A DNA stretch of 64,000 bases from Clusia tigrina. Taxonomy: Eukaryota > Arthropoda > Insecta > Diptera > Clusiidae. The position numbers and the translations under genes are program-made. How positions within the stretch are numbered: the first letter of the stretch is position 1; every line of letters begins with the position of its first letter. The stretch is from NCBI GenBank assembly GCA_920105625.2, contig OV050032.1:8732129-8796128 (forward strand). The letters run 5' to 3'. The notes below the pieces were generated by a model. The model worked only from the letters and a program-made list of their open reading frames with translations. It did no database searches and had not been told where the DNA came from. Below, piece after piece: positions 11,731-24,316 of this stretch.

Positions 11731-14580
11731 CTTGACTCAACATGAGTAAAAAGGACTTTCAAAATGCTCATTTCCTCATCCATGACTCAACATGAGTAAG
11801 AAGGACTTTCAAAATGCTCATTTCCATATCCATGACTCAACATGAGTAAGAAGGACTTTCAAAATGCTCATTTCCATATCCATGACTCAACATGAGTAAG
11901 AAGGACTTTCAAAATGCTCAGTTCCATATCCATGACTCAACATGAGTGAGAAGGACTTTCAAAATGCTCAGTTCCATATCCATGACTCAACATGCATAAA
12001 TAGTGCATTCAAAAACCTCATTTCCTTATCCATGACTCAACATGAGTAAGAAGGACTTTCAAAATGCTCATTTCCATATCCATGACTCAACATGAGTAAG
12101 AAGGACTTTCAAAATGCTCAGTTCCTTATCCATGACTCAACATGAGTAAGAAGGACTTTCAAAATGCTCAGTTCCTTATCCATGACTCAACATGAGTAAG
12201 AAGGACTTTCAAAATGCTCATTTCCATATCCATGACTCAACATGAGTAAGAAGGACTTTCAAAATGCTCATTTCCATATCCATGACTCAACATGAGTGAG
12301 AAGGACTTTCAAAAGGCTCATTTCCATATCCATGACTCAACATGAGTAAGAAGGACTTTCAAAATGCTCATTTCCATATCCATGACTCAACATGAGTAAG
12401 AAGGACTTTCAAAATGCTCAGTTCCATATCCATGACTCAACATGAGTAAGAAGGACTTTCAAAATGCTCAGTTCCATATCCATGACTCAACATGCATAAA
12501 TAGTGCATTCAAAAACCTCATTTCCTTATCCATGACTCAACATGAGTAAGAAGGACTTTCAAAATGCTCATTTCCATATCCATGACTCAACATGAGTAAG
12601 AAGGACTTTCAAAATGCTCAGTTCCTTATCCATGACTCAACATGAGTAAGAAGGACTTTCAAAATGCTCATTTCCATATCCATGACTCAACATGAGTAAG
12701 AAGGACTTTCAAAATGCTCATTTCCATATCCATGACTCAACATGAGTGAGAAGGACTTTCAAAAGGCTCATTTCCATATCCATGACTCAACATGAGTAAG
12801 AAGGACTTTCAAAATGCTCATTTCCATATCCATAACTCAACATGAGTAAAAAGGACTTTCAAAATGCTCATTTCCTTATCCATGACTCAACATGAGTAAG
12901 AAGGACTTTCAAAATGCTCATTTCCATATCCATGACTCAACATGAGTAAGAAGGACTTTCAAAATGCTCATTTCCATATCCATGACTCAACATGAGTAAG
13001 AAGGACTTTCAAAATGCTCAGTTCCATATCCATGACTCAACATGAGTAAGAAGGACTTTCAAAATGCTCAGTTCCATATCCATGACTCAACATGCATAAA
13101 TAGTTCATTCAAAAACCTCATTTCCTTATCCATGACTCAACATGAGTAAGAAGGACTTTCAAAATGCTCATTTCCATATCCATGACTCAACATGAGTAAG
13201 AAGGACTTTCAAAATGCTCAGTTCCTTATCCATGACTCAACATGAGTAAGAAGGACTTTCAAAATGCTCATTTCCATATCCATGACTCAACATGAGTGAG
13301 AAGGACTTTCAAAAGGCTCATTTCCATATCCATGACTCAACATGAGTAAGAAGGACTTTCAAAATGCTCATTTCCATATCCATAACTCAACATGAGTAAA
13401 AAGGACTTTCAAAATGCTCATTTCCTTATCCATGACTCAACATGAGTAAGAAGGACTTTCAAAATGCTCATTTCCATATCCATGACTCAACATGAGTAAG
13501 AAGGACTTTCAAAATGCTCATTTCCATATCCATGACTCAACATGAGTAAGAAGGACTTTCAAAATGCTCATTTCCATATCCATGACTCAACATGAGTAAG
13601 AAGGACTTTCAAAATGCTCAGTTCCATATCCATGACTCAACATGAGTGAGAAGGACTTTCAAAATGCTCAGTTCCATATCCATGACTCAACATGCATAAA
13701 TAGTGCATTCAAAAACCTCATTTCCTTATCCATGACTCAACATGAGTAAGAAGGACTTTCAAAATGCTCATTTCCATATCCATGACTCAACATGAGTAAG
13801 AAGGACTTTCAAAATGCTCAGTTCCTTATCCATGACTCAACATGAGTAAGAAGGACTTTCAAAATGCTCAGTTCCTTATCCATGACTCAACATGAGTAAG
13901 AAGGACTTTCAAAATGCTCATTTCCATATCCATGACTCAACATGAGTAAGAAGGACTTTCAAAATGCTCATTTCCATATCCATGACTCAACATGAGTGAG
14001 AAGGACTTTCAAAAGGCTCATTTCCATATCCATGACTCAACATGAGTAAGAAGGACTTTCAAAATGCTCATTTCCATATCCATGACTCAACATGAGTAAG
14101 AAGGACTTTCAAAATGCTCAGTTCCATATCCATGACTCAACATGAGTAAGAAGGACTTTCAAAATGCTCAGTTCCATATCCATGACTCAACATGCATAAA
14201 TAGTGCATTCAAAAACCTCATTTCCTTATCCATGACTCAACATGAGTAAGAAGGACTTTCAAAATGCTCATTTCCATATCCATGACTCAACATGAGTAAG
14301 AAGGACTTTCAAAATGCTCAGTTCCTTATCCATGACTCAACATGAGTAAGAAGGACTTTCAAAATGCTCATTTCCATATCCATGACTCAACATGAGTAAG
14401 AAGGACTTTCAAAATGCTCAGTTCCATATCCATGACTCAACATGCATAAATAGTGCATTCAAAAACCTCATTTCCTTATCCATGACTCAACATGAGTAAG
14501 AAGGACTTTCAAAATGCTCATTTCCATATCCATGACTCAACATGAGTAAGAAGGACTTTCAAAATGCTCATTTTCATATA
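11731..14580. repeat. 50-bp satellite-like array, exactly 57 units
   Basis: Units start every 50 bp from 11731 with no length variation, so the array is 2850 bp. The common unit begins CATGACTCAACATGAGTAAG, continues AAGGACTTTCAAAATGCTCA and ends (T/G)TTCC(A/T)TATC. A distinct variant, CATGACTCAACATGCATAAA then TAGTGCATTC, sits at 11981, 12481, 13081, 13681, 14181 and 14431. The variant spacings are 10, 12, 12, 10 and 5 units, a higher-order arrangement produced by unequal exchange or conversion. Every unit except those at 12831 and 13381 (which read CATAACTC) has TGACTCA, the AP-1/TRE core. No coding potential is seen. Confidence 0.97.
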
Positions 14581-17090
14581 CGAATGAAGTCTCAGAATAC
14601 ATGTGGAAAGATGTATTATTGCCATATCGTTCCCTCAGATTATTTGTTGCAGTCCCAGTCCCATGATCCCAAGACTTCTCGATAGCATATTCTAGAACAG
14701 CCTAATGTCTCTAACTTCTATACGGTGCCTCCTAGACCTATCAAAGTATGCAAATTTCAAATGCATACTTTGGAGCGTCGTAGAATGTTGAAATTTTGGG
14801 ACAATAAAGTACTCGTGCCTCTTGTCAATTTGAGGTATCGGTTATAGCTCTGCTCACCTTGAGTACTCGTGCCTTTTCTCAAATGATTAGCATTGTGAAC
14901 GAGGGAGCTGAAATCTCTTTTGGCCAATCACTCTTCTGACCATGAAGAAACGGTATTGAATAGCAAAATATACGCATTGCAATCAATGAGGACTACTTTG
15001 TCCACAAAACGCAACGAAGAGCAGAAACCACATCAATGCATCCACACTCCCCCGCAAAGAAGAGCTCCACACGATTTTCAATGAGATTTTCCAAGCACCA
15101 TTCAACGATTCCTTTTACATACATAAATAATATTTATTTCGATGTGCGAAGCCCACTTCAATCAGCAATTGGAGATCTTGCAATTCTCTCTCACACACAC
15201 ACATGCACATCGCACTCCACACAAGCACGTATATCTCCACACACAGGCACACACAAGCTCATACACCTGCACTCTCCCTGCCACTGTGGTGGGTTCACGC
15301 ATGCGAGTGTAGTGGAGCTGCCACTTTACCGCATTTCTGCCGCTCTGTTATGCCATTCAATTAAATCGGTCGAGCCGTCATTGTGCTGTTAGCATAATTG
15401 GTGCTCCTGCCACAGCTCCTGATGTTGTTTTTACGGTTGTCGTTGTTGTTGTTGCATATTCTTGCTGCTGCTGTGGTTGTTGTATTTGCTACACTGCTGG
15501 TCGTTCCGTTTGCATCATTAGCGCGTAAAATACGCATTGCTTGAAAATGAAAGAAGCACTCATATATTGTTGTCTGAGAAGGAGAGGCAGACACTGAGAG
15601 CGGGCGAGCGAGAGAGATAGTGACAGAGTGGGAGCGCGGCAAAGCTTGGGAGAGCAAGACAGCAGCACTCATTATGCAGTAATGTGGTTAACTAATTGAG
15701 CTGATTATGGACAGAGGCACATAGCCACATAGGCTCCGAGCCACAGAGCCGCAAAGTTACACAGGCACGTTATTAGCCGCATATTGGCAGGCTCGAAGTG
15801 GAACGAGTAGTTTTTATTTAGTTTAATGAATTACGTAATAATTAAAAAGTATGCTTTTAAGTGCTGTGCAGCAATGGCTGCTCGCTCTTTCTTTATCATC
15901 CGTTTGGCTTGCTCCGTAATTTTTTTTTCCAATTATAACAGCTTACAATGTTGTTATGTGCACTCTTGTCCATTGCAGTCCAGTGCAGTTTGATTACGCC
16001 ACTTTGTGGGCCTATAAACACGTGGCTGGTGACAACACTCAACTTGCAGTCGAGGGCCCTCATTAATCAGTCCATATTTGAGTATTTGCAGAGGGCTTAG
16101 ACTCCCAGAACGAGGCTAACGAGAGGAAAATGGAGATCTTTGGTATTCAGACATTATTTCATGCACTTTATAATTGGGTTTCCTCCGAATGACATTTCTA
16201 GAGAGCATAGAAATGAAGAGTGAACATGTTTAAAGTATATTTGTACACTTTTTAACATTTCAATTAGATTTCTGCTTGATATTTTTGTGGGTTCAAATCC
16301 TGCCTCCAGAAGCTGCTGTCTAAATCTTTTTCTCTTGTAGTCGATAATTTTGCAAGGTATAAATATTAATAATATTTTTGTTTTTGTTTTCAACATCATT
16401 CTTAGGTGAATAGTAATCTCCTATATAAGGATCTTTTGGGACTTCATATCAACGGATAAATTATACGCATTTCCAATCTCTAAGGGAGTTAGTTAGTATG
16501 CCTGTCAACAAGTTCGTTGAGAAATAATTTCTTATTGTTACGTAATTGGCTTTCTGACAACTTACCAAGCTCAATACTTGGATTTGTACCGCTGGATTGT
16601 GTAATAAGCAAACAATTCCTTCTTCAGTTAGAACAATTGGTTTTACTAGTATTCTTCCAACTTACTATTGGCTTTAAAAGTTTGCTCGCTTCTCACACTT
16701 CGTCTTCGCTTATAGTGTGCTTCAGTTAGTCAGTTGTTGCACCACACTTTTCTATATACTTCGCTGTGCGACGATCTCTTGTTAACTCTTCGTTACCACG
16801 ACGCTCACGCTGCTTGCTGTCACTCTCAGGATTCGGCTATGATCACTCTGCCACTGTCACTGGTTAACTGATCTGCTACTACGGTGTGCACTTTCGGCTA
16901 CGCTCACTGTTTCACTGCTGCTGCTACTACGATCTTCACTTGGTCACTTTCACTTGTTCACTGATCTATTGTCACTTGCTGCCGTCGCTTATATACCTCT
17001 TGCACACGAGAACCTCAACCAGCCTCCGAAAGCAGCTTCTCAAGCCTTCTCGCGTGTGCATTTTTAGGGGTTGAAATCGACGCTCACCCT
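14581..17090. other. Gene-free stretch
   Basis: No gene is recognised. It holds a perfect 11-bp hairpin, CAAAGTATGCA / TGCATACTTTG, at 14742-14772, a CA-rich block near 15190-15270, GTT/CTG triplet runs at 15440-15480 and a CACT-rich, weakly repetitive block at about 16735-17000 that ends with TATATA at 16991. The last block could be part of a promoter or an old LTR, but no ends or coding part could be found. Confidence 0.4.
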
Positions 17091-17144
17091 AAAACCATCA
17101 ACCAATCAAATGATCCACACGCCATTTGATTGGTTGAGGGTTTT
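17091..17144. repeat. Foldback, 22-bp stem
   Basis: The left arm (17091-17112) ends CAACCAATCAAATG and the right arm (17123-17144) begins CATTTGATTGGTTG. With one A/G mismatch the arms pair over 22 bp around a 10-nt loop. Such a hairpin may be a minimal foldback element or a processed stem-loop. No target duplication is obvious. Confidence 0.8.
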
Positions 17145-17548
17145 AACAATATTTAATTTGAAATATATTTATTAGTTTAATAAATTTTAACGTTAATTAA
17201 TGTTTTCTTATAAATGATGTAACGAACTTTTCAGAGCCGAGGTATCCTCAGTGGTGTCCAGGGTTCGTCAATAGAAATTCTTCACTTTGAACCTTCTTGT
17301 CCGTATTTGTTTAAGTATCCTTGACAAATTCTGTATAGAAATACATTTCGTATTTTTCCCCCATGATTCAAGACAAATGATTGATGATGATTGTGGCCTG
17401 TTTGATGGTCCTTGTGATGCCTCTGCCCGTCAGTTGATTCTGTAGTCGCTGATGTAGTCCAAGTTGAATAAGGAACATATGTCGTCGATATATCGGCTGT
17501 GCTTTGGAAATCCTTAGCGAACTTCGAATACTGGTTTTCGACAAGTAG
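17145..17548. other. Gene-free stretch
   Basis: AT-rich unique DNA (17145-17220), then mixed sequence. Nothing recognisable was seen before the 21-bp array. Confidence 0.4.
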
Positions 17549-17731
17549 TTTGTTATTCCACTTCGAACGCTTGTTATTTCACTTCGAACGCTTGTTGTTC
17601 CACTTCGAACGCTTGTTGTTCCACTTCGAACGCTTGTTGTTCCACTTCGAACGCTTGTTATTCCACTTCGAACGCTTGTTGTGCCACTTCGAACGCTTGT
17701 TGTTCCACTTCGAACGCTTGTTGTTCCACGT
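17549..17731. repeat. 21-bp tandem repeat, about 8.5 copies
   Basis: The unit reads TTGTTGTTCCACTTCGAACG plus C and repeats with single-base changes (TATTCC, TGTGCC, TATTTC variants). The period is seven codons with no stop, so both strands stay open across the array (reverse-strand heptad GTTSVRS). The flanks give no evidence of a gene, so the frames are treated as by-products of the repeat. Confidence 0.9.
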
Positions 17732-18264
17732 CCTGGAAGATTCTCAATCAATATTTAACCCAGTGAAAGTTTAGCGTGATTGAGAATTGCTTTCATACAA
17801 AACAACGTAAAAAAAGTCAAAATCTGACTCCCCTGTTTTGAGTCTTTTTTGTATTTTGAACAAAAGATTTTGTGTGGGTGAAATTTGTCAATGAACAAAT
17901 TTTATCTTCACAATGATGAAACAGCTATTTCGTCACAATCATTTTTTCGATTATTACGTTTTATTACGTCCTGCTTCAAATTGAAAAATATACTGACATC
18001 ACTACCTTGGACCTGGCGTAGATTTAAAATCAATGGTTCTGTCAAAAGTAAAAGCTACCATGTAATATTCGCTATTGTCTATAGTGACGTTGACGCATGT
18101 TGCAGTCAGCGAAGTGTACATCACCCCTTTGAATATGTGTTCAAGGCTTCCTAACGGAGAAGAGCAGAAATGCCCATACACAACTTTATGGACTGCATGT
18201 TTATCCACAGATGCGTGTACGCATAGTTGTGTCTGTGTGCGTGCATGTGTATACGCCTACGCGC

Positions 18265-18295
<31 letters not shown>

Positions 18296-21200
18296 GTGTT
18301 CAGGACTATTTCATAACTTCAGTTTAGCTTTAATGCATACCATTTGGAACGACTGCGAATAACGTAAATTATTGACATTCTTAGGTTCAGCGAATGTTCA
18401 GCAGCAACGCACTGAAATATGTATGTGGAATTTATTTCCTTCTTAACGGGGAATTTGCGATTTGAAAATTAAATTGGCAATATTAGAAGAACTGCTTTCC
18501 ACACAATATTTTATGGAAGCCATTGCAGAAAAATTCACACCAATTTTTAAATAATCAATCTGCGGCTGCAAATTTATAACGGCAGTGTTCTGAAACGCAC
18601 ATTTTAAGGTACGGTTATATGGGGATCACACCCAAAACAGGAACTAAAATAATCATCATATTAATTCGAGATCCTCAGATTAATAGTGATCAGCAGCATC
18701 TGCAAAAAGCGACCCAGATGTTCCAAACGAAGAATTTCAATTATTGTTTCAGAAATGTGGGCGTGATAGGGTCACTGTAGTAGATGGGAGAGATCACTCT
18801 ACACCGGTTTCACAGGTCCAACTAAACCTCTGTACAAGGTATCAGTGAATGGTTCTAAACATATTATTCCAACACCAGAACCGATACTGCAACCATTCTA
18901 CAGTATATTTCATAACAGTTGCCGGAACCTCGGCAATACTTCGTACCAATTCGATCCCTGGTCCAATTGTGCCTGCGTGTAGGCAGCTGCTCAGCTGAGG
19001 TACATTCGCTCTTCGCAGTGGTTTTTAGTTGCTGCTATTTTGAACTTTGGTTTTTTCGTTGTTACCTTTTTAATCGCTTTCCATGTCATACGCCGCATTA
19101 CACGTCGCCACACAACACTCGCCAAACAATACAATTGAAAATGTTGCCGTCACTCCCGACCATGTTGCAACAAGTCAACTGTCAGCTGTGGTAAAAGTGC
19201 ATATCAAACTGTCAAGTGGCATATCAAATGCTGCAGCTGTCAGTGGGGCGCTCAGTACTAGCTCCACAGGAAAACCGAAACCAAAACCAAAACAACACAA
19301 ACAAAAAACGACCGATGTGTTGCAAACGGCAAAGGTGGCAGTGGCAGCTGGAGTGTGATGAGTGGTGAGTGACTGCCAAATTTGGCATACTTTGTGTTGA
19401 AAGCAGAGCACACAAGCGCGTACCACATCTCCAATTGAAGTGGAGCAGCTTCTTTTCATATATGCATTCCAAATGTACATAGTATGTAAAGTCCAAATGA
19501 TAACTACATCATTCTCAACTCCATCTCAAGTGTGTATCAAATCTGAATAACAGAGATTTTTACATCACTCAACACATTGCAGTGTAGAGCAGGCAGTTTA
19601 CACACCTTGACTTGGGGTCCAAATGAGCGGCACCTATTTTATTTTATCATCATTACACCATTTACATACGAAGGAGAGAGAAAAAGAAAAGAAAAGAAAT
19701 CTGTCCTTTACAAAATATATTTCCCCTAAGCTTCTAGATCACTGTTTAGTTAAGTTTTGAGAGGAACTCTAGTTGATGGATATAAAGAGCAAGTTACTTA
19801 TTTTATTCAACATTTGGGGAGAAAATGCGGCAGACTCCACGAAAAAAGTGAGATTACATATCACGAGGTCGAAAAGCAGCAGCAGAATTGTGCCTTGCTG
19901 CTGAGAATTAACCGACTGAAAACAACAACAACAATAGTGGAAATATCATCAGTGACTACCGAAAAACAAGAACTTGCGTTAAGTCACCACAGATAGTACA
20001 TCCAAAGACAATATACAACGTACATATACATACGTAAATACTCTTTGGTACATCATCCACCATGGCTGCTTTCCCATCACCCACACTCAGAAATTTCCGG
20101 CTTTAGCGAAATTATGGAAAGTGAATTAATTCACTTTGGAGGGGAAAAATCGTTCGTTAATTTATTTCACTCACAACAGTTGCTTTTGACAAAGAACATG
20201 ACTTGACTTAATAATAATATCAACAACAACCGGAGTAAGGACACAAGAGCATCTATTTTTCTTTACTGACCTCAAGGTCAGCGCAAGGTTAGCAGATGCT
20301 CATGCACGACGCTCGTAGATCATGATCTGCAAAGGCTCACAATAACTTTGAGCTTTTTCGAACTCTACCCGCATCCTAATTTCTCAGTAATGCCGACAAG
20401 CTCACATGAGTTATCTTCTTAGAGCGAGTGAGAGAGCGAGAGGTTATGTGCAACAAAGCCTACGCTCTTAAACCGGCTTCGCCATGCAGCTTTGTTTGCC
20501 AATGCAAGTAAATGAAGTTGCATGGAGCAGAACTCTTCCAACGAAGTTTTTATAAAACAACTCCAACAAAATGAGCACTGCGATAACAAAAACAACAACA
20601 ACAAAGCATGGAACACCATTGCATTGATGAATACTTTTTTAACACAATGCGATAAACCAAAATAAAAATAAACAGAAAAAGAAGTTAAATCTTTCTCTAT
20701 TTCCATCTTTCTCTTTTACGCTCTTCCCCAATCCCATGCTGGCTGTCAGGGCTGCCAATTCTTTTTCATTTTGATATTCCAGTATGACCACATGCTTGTT
20801 CCAGTGACTAAATACAAAGAACTTTCGCACTATAAGAAGCCTCACTGGGAGAGGGGAATAACCGGTTTCTGTATTGTTGGTAATTTGTAACAATAAACTT
20901 ATTGTAATTACTGTTATATAGAAGACACTGGTTTGTGTTTGGCTCCCCGACCAGTGATCACTTTTGACGATGTTGGCTTCAGTTTAATTCAGCAAGAGCA
21001 TTGCAAAATTTATTGAATTACTCCGATCTTTAGCATAATAATTGCTGGGTAAACACTTAAGGGAGAGTTCTGTGTTTCAAAAGTGTAAGCTATTAAAATA
21101 TAAAATTCAAAAAAATCATAATTTGTAATCAGGTCCAATTCATGTTCAATTGTTTTTCCATAAAGTGTGATTATTTAAATAGATTAAAAAGTAAAACATC

Positions 21201-21560
21201 CGCTTAGGCCCACTTAACAACCAGTTTATGGTGATTATCAGCTCAGAAAACACAATTCGTTTACAAGAAACACATTCAGTAAACCAAAGTAATTGTAAAA
21301 ATACAACAAATGTACATGGCTCTCATTCGATTTCTTAAGCAATAAACATCCATGACTTTTGACTTAAAACTTTGACTTTTATCAATCAGCTGGTACGGCC
21401 AAACATATGAAGCGCAGTGCTGCATGACTTTATGTATACTTTCGTGACCAGCCAAACCATTGAAATTAGATTCGTTACGGAAGTCAACGAAAGTTTAAAA
21501 GCAGATGATTAATTTGTTCAAGAAATCAAAGCCATGGCCCAGCGAATACAAACGTTAAAG
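17732..21560. other. Gene-free stretch
   Basis: This 3.8 kb region holds a (GT)n microsatellite at 18263-18290, CAA runs near 19926-19940 and 20228, and mostly unique AT-rich DNA. The frame 19083-19358 (91 codons, S/T/K-rich with KPKPKPK) has somewhat protein-like composition and is followed at 19364 by a donor-like GTGAGT after its stop. It could be an untranslated exon or chance. No other gene signal was found. Confidence 0.35.
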
Positions 21561-21777
21561 CAAAGAGTATATGTACGTACATAAATAGAGATTGTATCAC
21601 TAAAAATTTTGTGAAATGGAAGTGAAGACGAGTTCACAAAAATCGGTGGGTGGCAAGGGGAAGTGAGATGCAATACGTGTATTTTTGTTCGAGGGGTTTA
21701 CTAGAAAATCCCTCGAACAAAATTTTTGCAACAATAATTTCGTTCGCCATGCGGGCTCTATTTATGAGTACTCTTTG
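21561..21777 (+). mobile_element. hAT-like MITE, copy 1
   Basis: A 217-bp non-coding element with terminal inverted repeats CAAAGAGTAT... and ...GTACTCTTTG; both ends carry a CATAAATAGAG-type sub-terminal block. Flanking GTTAAAG / GTTTAAG form a 7-bp direct repeat with one mismatch, consistent with a target duplication. A copy in the opposite orientation lies at 26076-26336. The terminal CAAAG fits the YARNG ends of the hAT superfamily, but the visible duplication is 7 rather than the usual 8 bp. Internal GTTCGAGGG / CCCTCGAAC forms a hairpin. No transposase is encoded; it would need one in trans. Confidence 0.8.
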
Positions 21778-24158
21778 GTTTAAGTTAAGTTAAAGTCATG
21801 AGTTAAAAGTCATGAGTGTTTAGGGCTTTACTGTCTCTTCAAATTCACAGCTCTCCCTTATGCTATTACCAGTTAATCATTTTGCAATGAAGCAGAGGGT
21901 TATTATACATATGTACGTGGGTATGTATGTATGTACAAATATCAAAAAAAAAGTTGAAAACCAGCTTCCGTACTTACTTTCGACTTTTGCTCAACGAAAA
22001 CAAAGGCAAAGTTTCAAGTTGAGTGTTTAGTGCTTCACTCAGTTTTAATTCTGACTCTTCATTCGGTTTTTACCTAGTGACAATTTTTTTATAGTCCAGT
22101 TATATTTTTAACAACATTTTGTTGTTCTATTCGTTTATTGTAATTTTGTAAAACGACACACACAAAATTATTCACTTTGTGTGGTGGTTTGGTAGGCGTT
22201 TTTAACCTGTAAATAATTTTGGCGTGCTCCGATCTTTACCGGTGATTTCATTTACTACTACTTAAGGAATACGCCATGCTTTGGCAGCCCTGCTTACAGT
22301 GCTCCCGCTAGCGCTCTTTCCGCCTGTCTGCACGCTTGAGTGTAAGTTAAGCAAGCCAGCAAGCGAGCTTCACCATGGCTGCTGGCTGCTGGCTGATGGC
22401 TGTCTGCTGGCGGCAAAACAACACCAACTCCACGCAAACGTATTCAGTCTGTTAGACGACGTGATTGAAAACAGTTTATTATATTTGTGCGCGGCGTGTT
22501 CCGATTCGTTTCATTTGATTTTCGTGTTGAATCACAGAGAGAGCGCATAACCGCACGCACACACACGCTTGGATTCAAGCACGCAGTAAGTGAGTGAGTG
22601 TAGTGTATGAAAAATTTGGATAAGTATGTAATCCAAAGACAATGACAACAACAACAACAACAACCACGACAGTGGTTAGTCATGTTTGATAATGTTGTTT
22701 AACGAGAAAACGGTGGAGAGAGATTTGTAAAAGTGATAAATTTGTGCAAAATACAAAATATAAAGACAAAATTGAAAATAGTAACAGAAATGGTGAAAAT
22801 TGTGCATTCAAATTAGTAAATTATAACATTTAATTGCGTGGCATTTATTCGGAAACTTTACCATTATTATTTAATTTTTTGTTTTAATGATTGTGTGCAC
22901 TTGCGTCATTAATGGCAACGCTTCAACGCGATAGCGACTCGGTGTTCTTCCTACTTACATTTTTGTTGCTATTTAAAGTGATTTTGCGATCAAGTGTAAA
23001 TATAAATAATTGCATTTATTAAATACTTATAAATTGTGTTTTTTTTTTTTTGTTGGAGAGAAGGCGCGGAAATTGACATTGCCATTGGCATATCAATGTA
23101 TGCTAATGAGACAGCGATTGCATTGGAAATTGTTAGAATAACAAACCGTATTGCAATAAAAAGTTGCATTTTATGAGCAAAGCAAATAAAAAGTTAAAGA
23201 CCTGTTGTCGTCTGAGAGTTGAGCTTCAGTTCAGTGGAGGTCATACACGAAGCTGTAATAGATTGAAAACGCTCAAGTCCAATGGCACACTTTTCATAAC
23301 TTGCTCTGAGCTGGTTTGACAATGATCAGGAACTGTGCGAAACAACACCATGCTTTAGGATAAGTGCGAATACATGGAATACAACACCATGCTTTAGGAT
23401 AAGTTTATAAGAAGACAGCAAAACCTGCGATAGTGCAGAGATAAACAGAGAGAGAGAGAGAGAGAGAAGAGTTCAGTGTAAAAATTACAAAAATTTCATA
23501 AATTTAATTGGGACAATTACAATTGGACAAAAATTGGGTCTGATTGGAAAGAATTTTGTTTGATAGTTTTATTTTTGAAACACACAATTCCACCTTAAGC
23601 TTTCACCTGGTAAAAATTTGGCTATATATTAGTGTGAGAAGAGAAGACATCACAAAAGGAAAGAGTTCTTTTTGGATGTAAAAGATTATTTATTTATTAA
23701 AGTAATTAAAATTTTTATTTTCAAAACTAGCTTTGGATTAATGAATTAGTTAATAAAGAAGATAAATGGGAACGTAATTCTTCAGTTCAGTAACTAATTT
23801 TAATTTAATAAATTCACCTCCTTTGGAGGCAGTCAGCAATTTTTTTGGAAATTAGTGATCAAAACATGAAAAAGTGTGTCATTGGAGAGTCGAAATGCGT
23901 TGAAGTTACTTTATGATACATACCAAGAATACATTGACGGCACCAAGAAGCTTACGTAAGGAAAATCATATAGTGTTTTTCTCATTCTTGGCTCCATTGG
24001 GATATCAATCTGTATTCTTGAGTTGTGGATCGGATGTTCACGCATTTCTTTTAGGCATTATTTTTCAGCGATTGTTTATTGTGAATGGAACTCATCTATT
24101 TAACATGTAAGAATTCTAAAACTCAGCACAGCTTTGGCTTAAAGCAGTAAAGAAGGCT
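21778..24158. other. Gene-free stretch, possible untranslated exon
   Basis: The block at 22260-22680 is less AT-rich than its surroundings and ends in CACGCA followed by GTAAGTGAG at 22586, a strong donor-like site, so it may be a non-coding first exon; nothing else supports this. A 24-bp segment beginning ACAACACCATGCTTTAGGAT is duplicated at 23342 and 23381, and a (GA)n run lies at 23446-23467. Poly-T occurs at about 23039-23052. No coding gene is seen. Confidence 0.3.
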
Positions 24159-24316
24159 GAAGTCGGGTCCAACCGACTTCCAGATACCCTGTACCCTAAG
24201 ATAAGAACAAACTGGATGATAATAACGTACAATTAAAAAAGGTAATTTTCATAAATTTTGACAAAAATATACGTACAATTAAAAAAGGCAATTTTCATAA
24301 ATTTTGTCAAAAATAT
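24159..24316. repeat. Hairpin plus 46-bp tandem duplication
   Basis: GAAGTCGG and CCGACTTC form an 8-bp stem at 24159-24180, followed by ATACCCTGTACCC. Then a 46-bp unit starting ACGTACAATTAAAAAAGG is present twice in tandem at 24225-24270 and 24271-24316 with two or three differences. The hairpin and TACCCTGTACCC arrangement resembles remnants of short fly transposable elements, but no ends could be set. Confidence 0.6.

Noticed and set aside
11731..14580. Regular 50-bp repeats reminiscent of a CRISPR array
   Set aside because: There are no unique spacers: the full 50 bp is repeated, and the surroundings are eukaryotic with introns and transposons. It is a tandem satellite.
16287..16304. 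T-arm-like GTGGGTTCAAATCCTGCC, possible tRNA
   Set aside because: No D-arm, anticodon stem or acceptor pairing can be drawn at the right spacing on either strand; the T stem itself needs wobble pairs.
16735..17005. CACT-rich block with TATATA as an LTR
   Set aside because: No second LTR, primer-binding site, polypurine tract or coding region could be found.
18960..19040. Possible third copy of repeat R (TTCGCAGTGGTTTTTAGTTGC)
   Set aside because: Similarity is limited to about 20 bp and neither flank aligns, so chance is likely.
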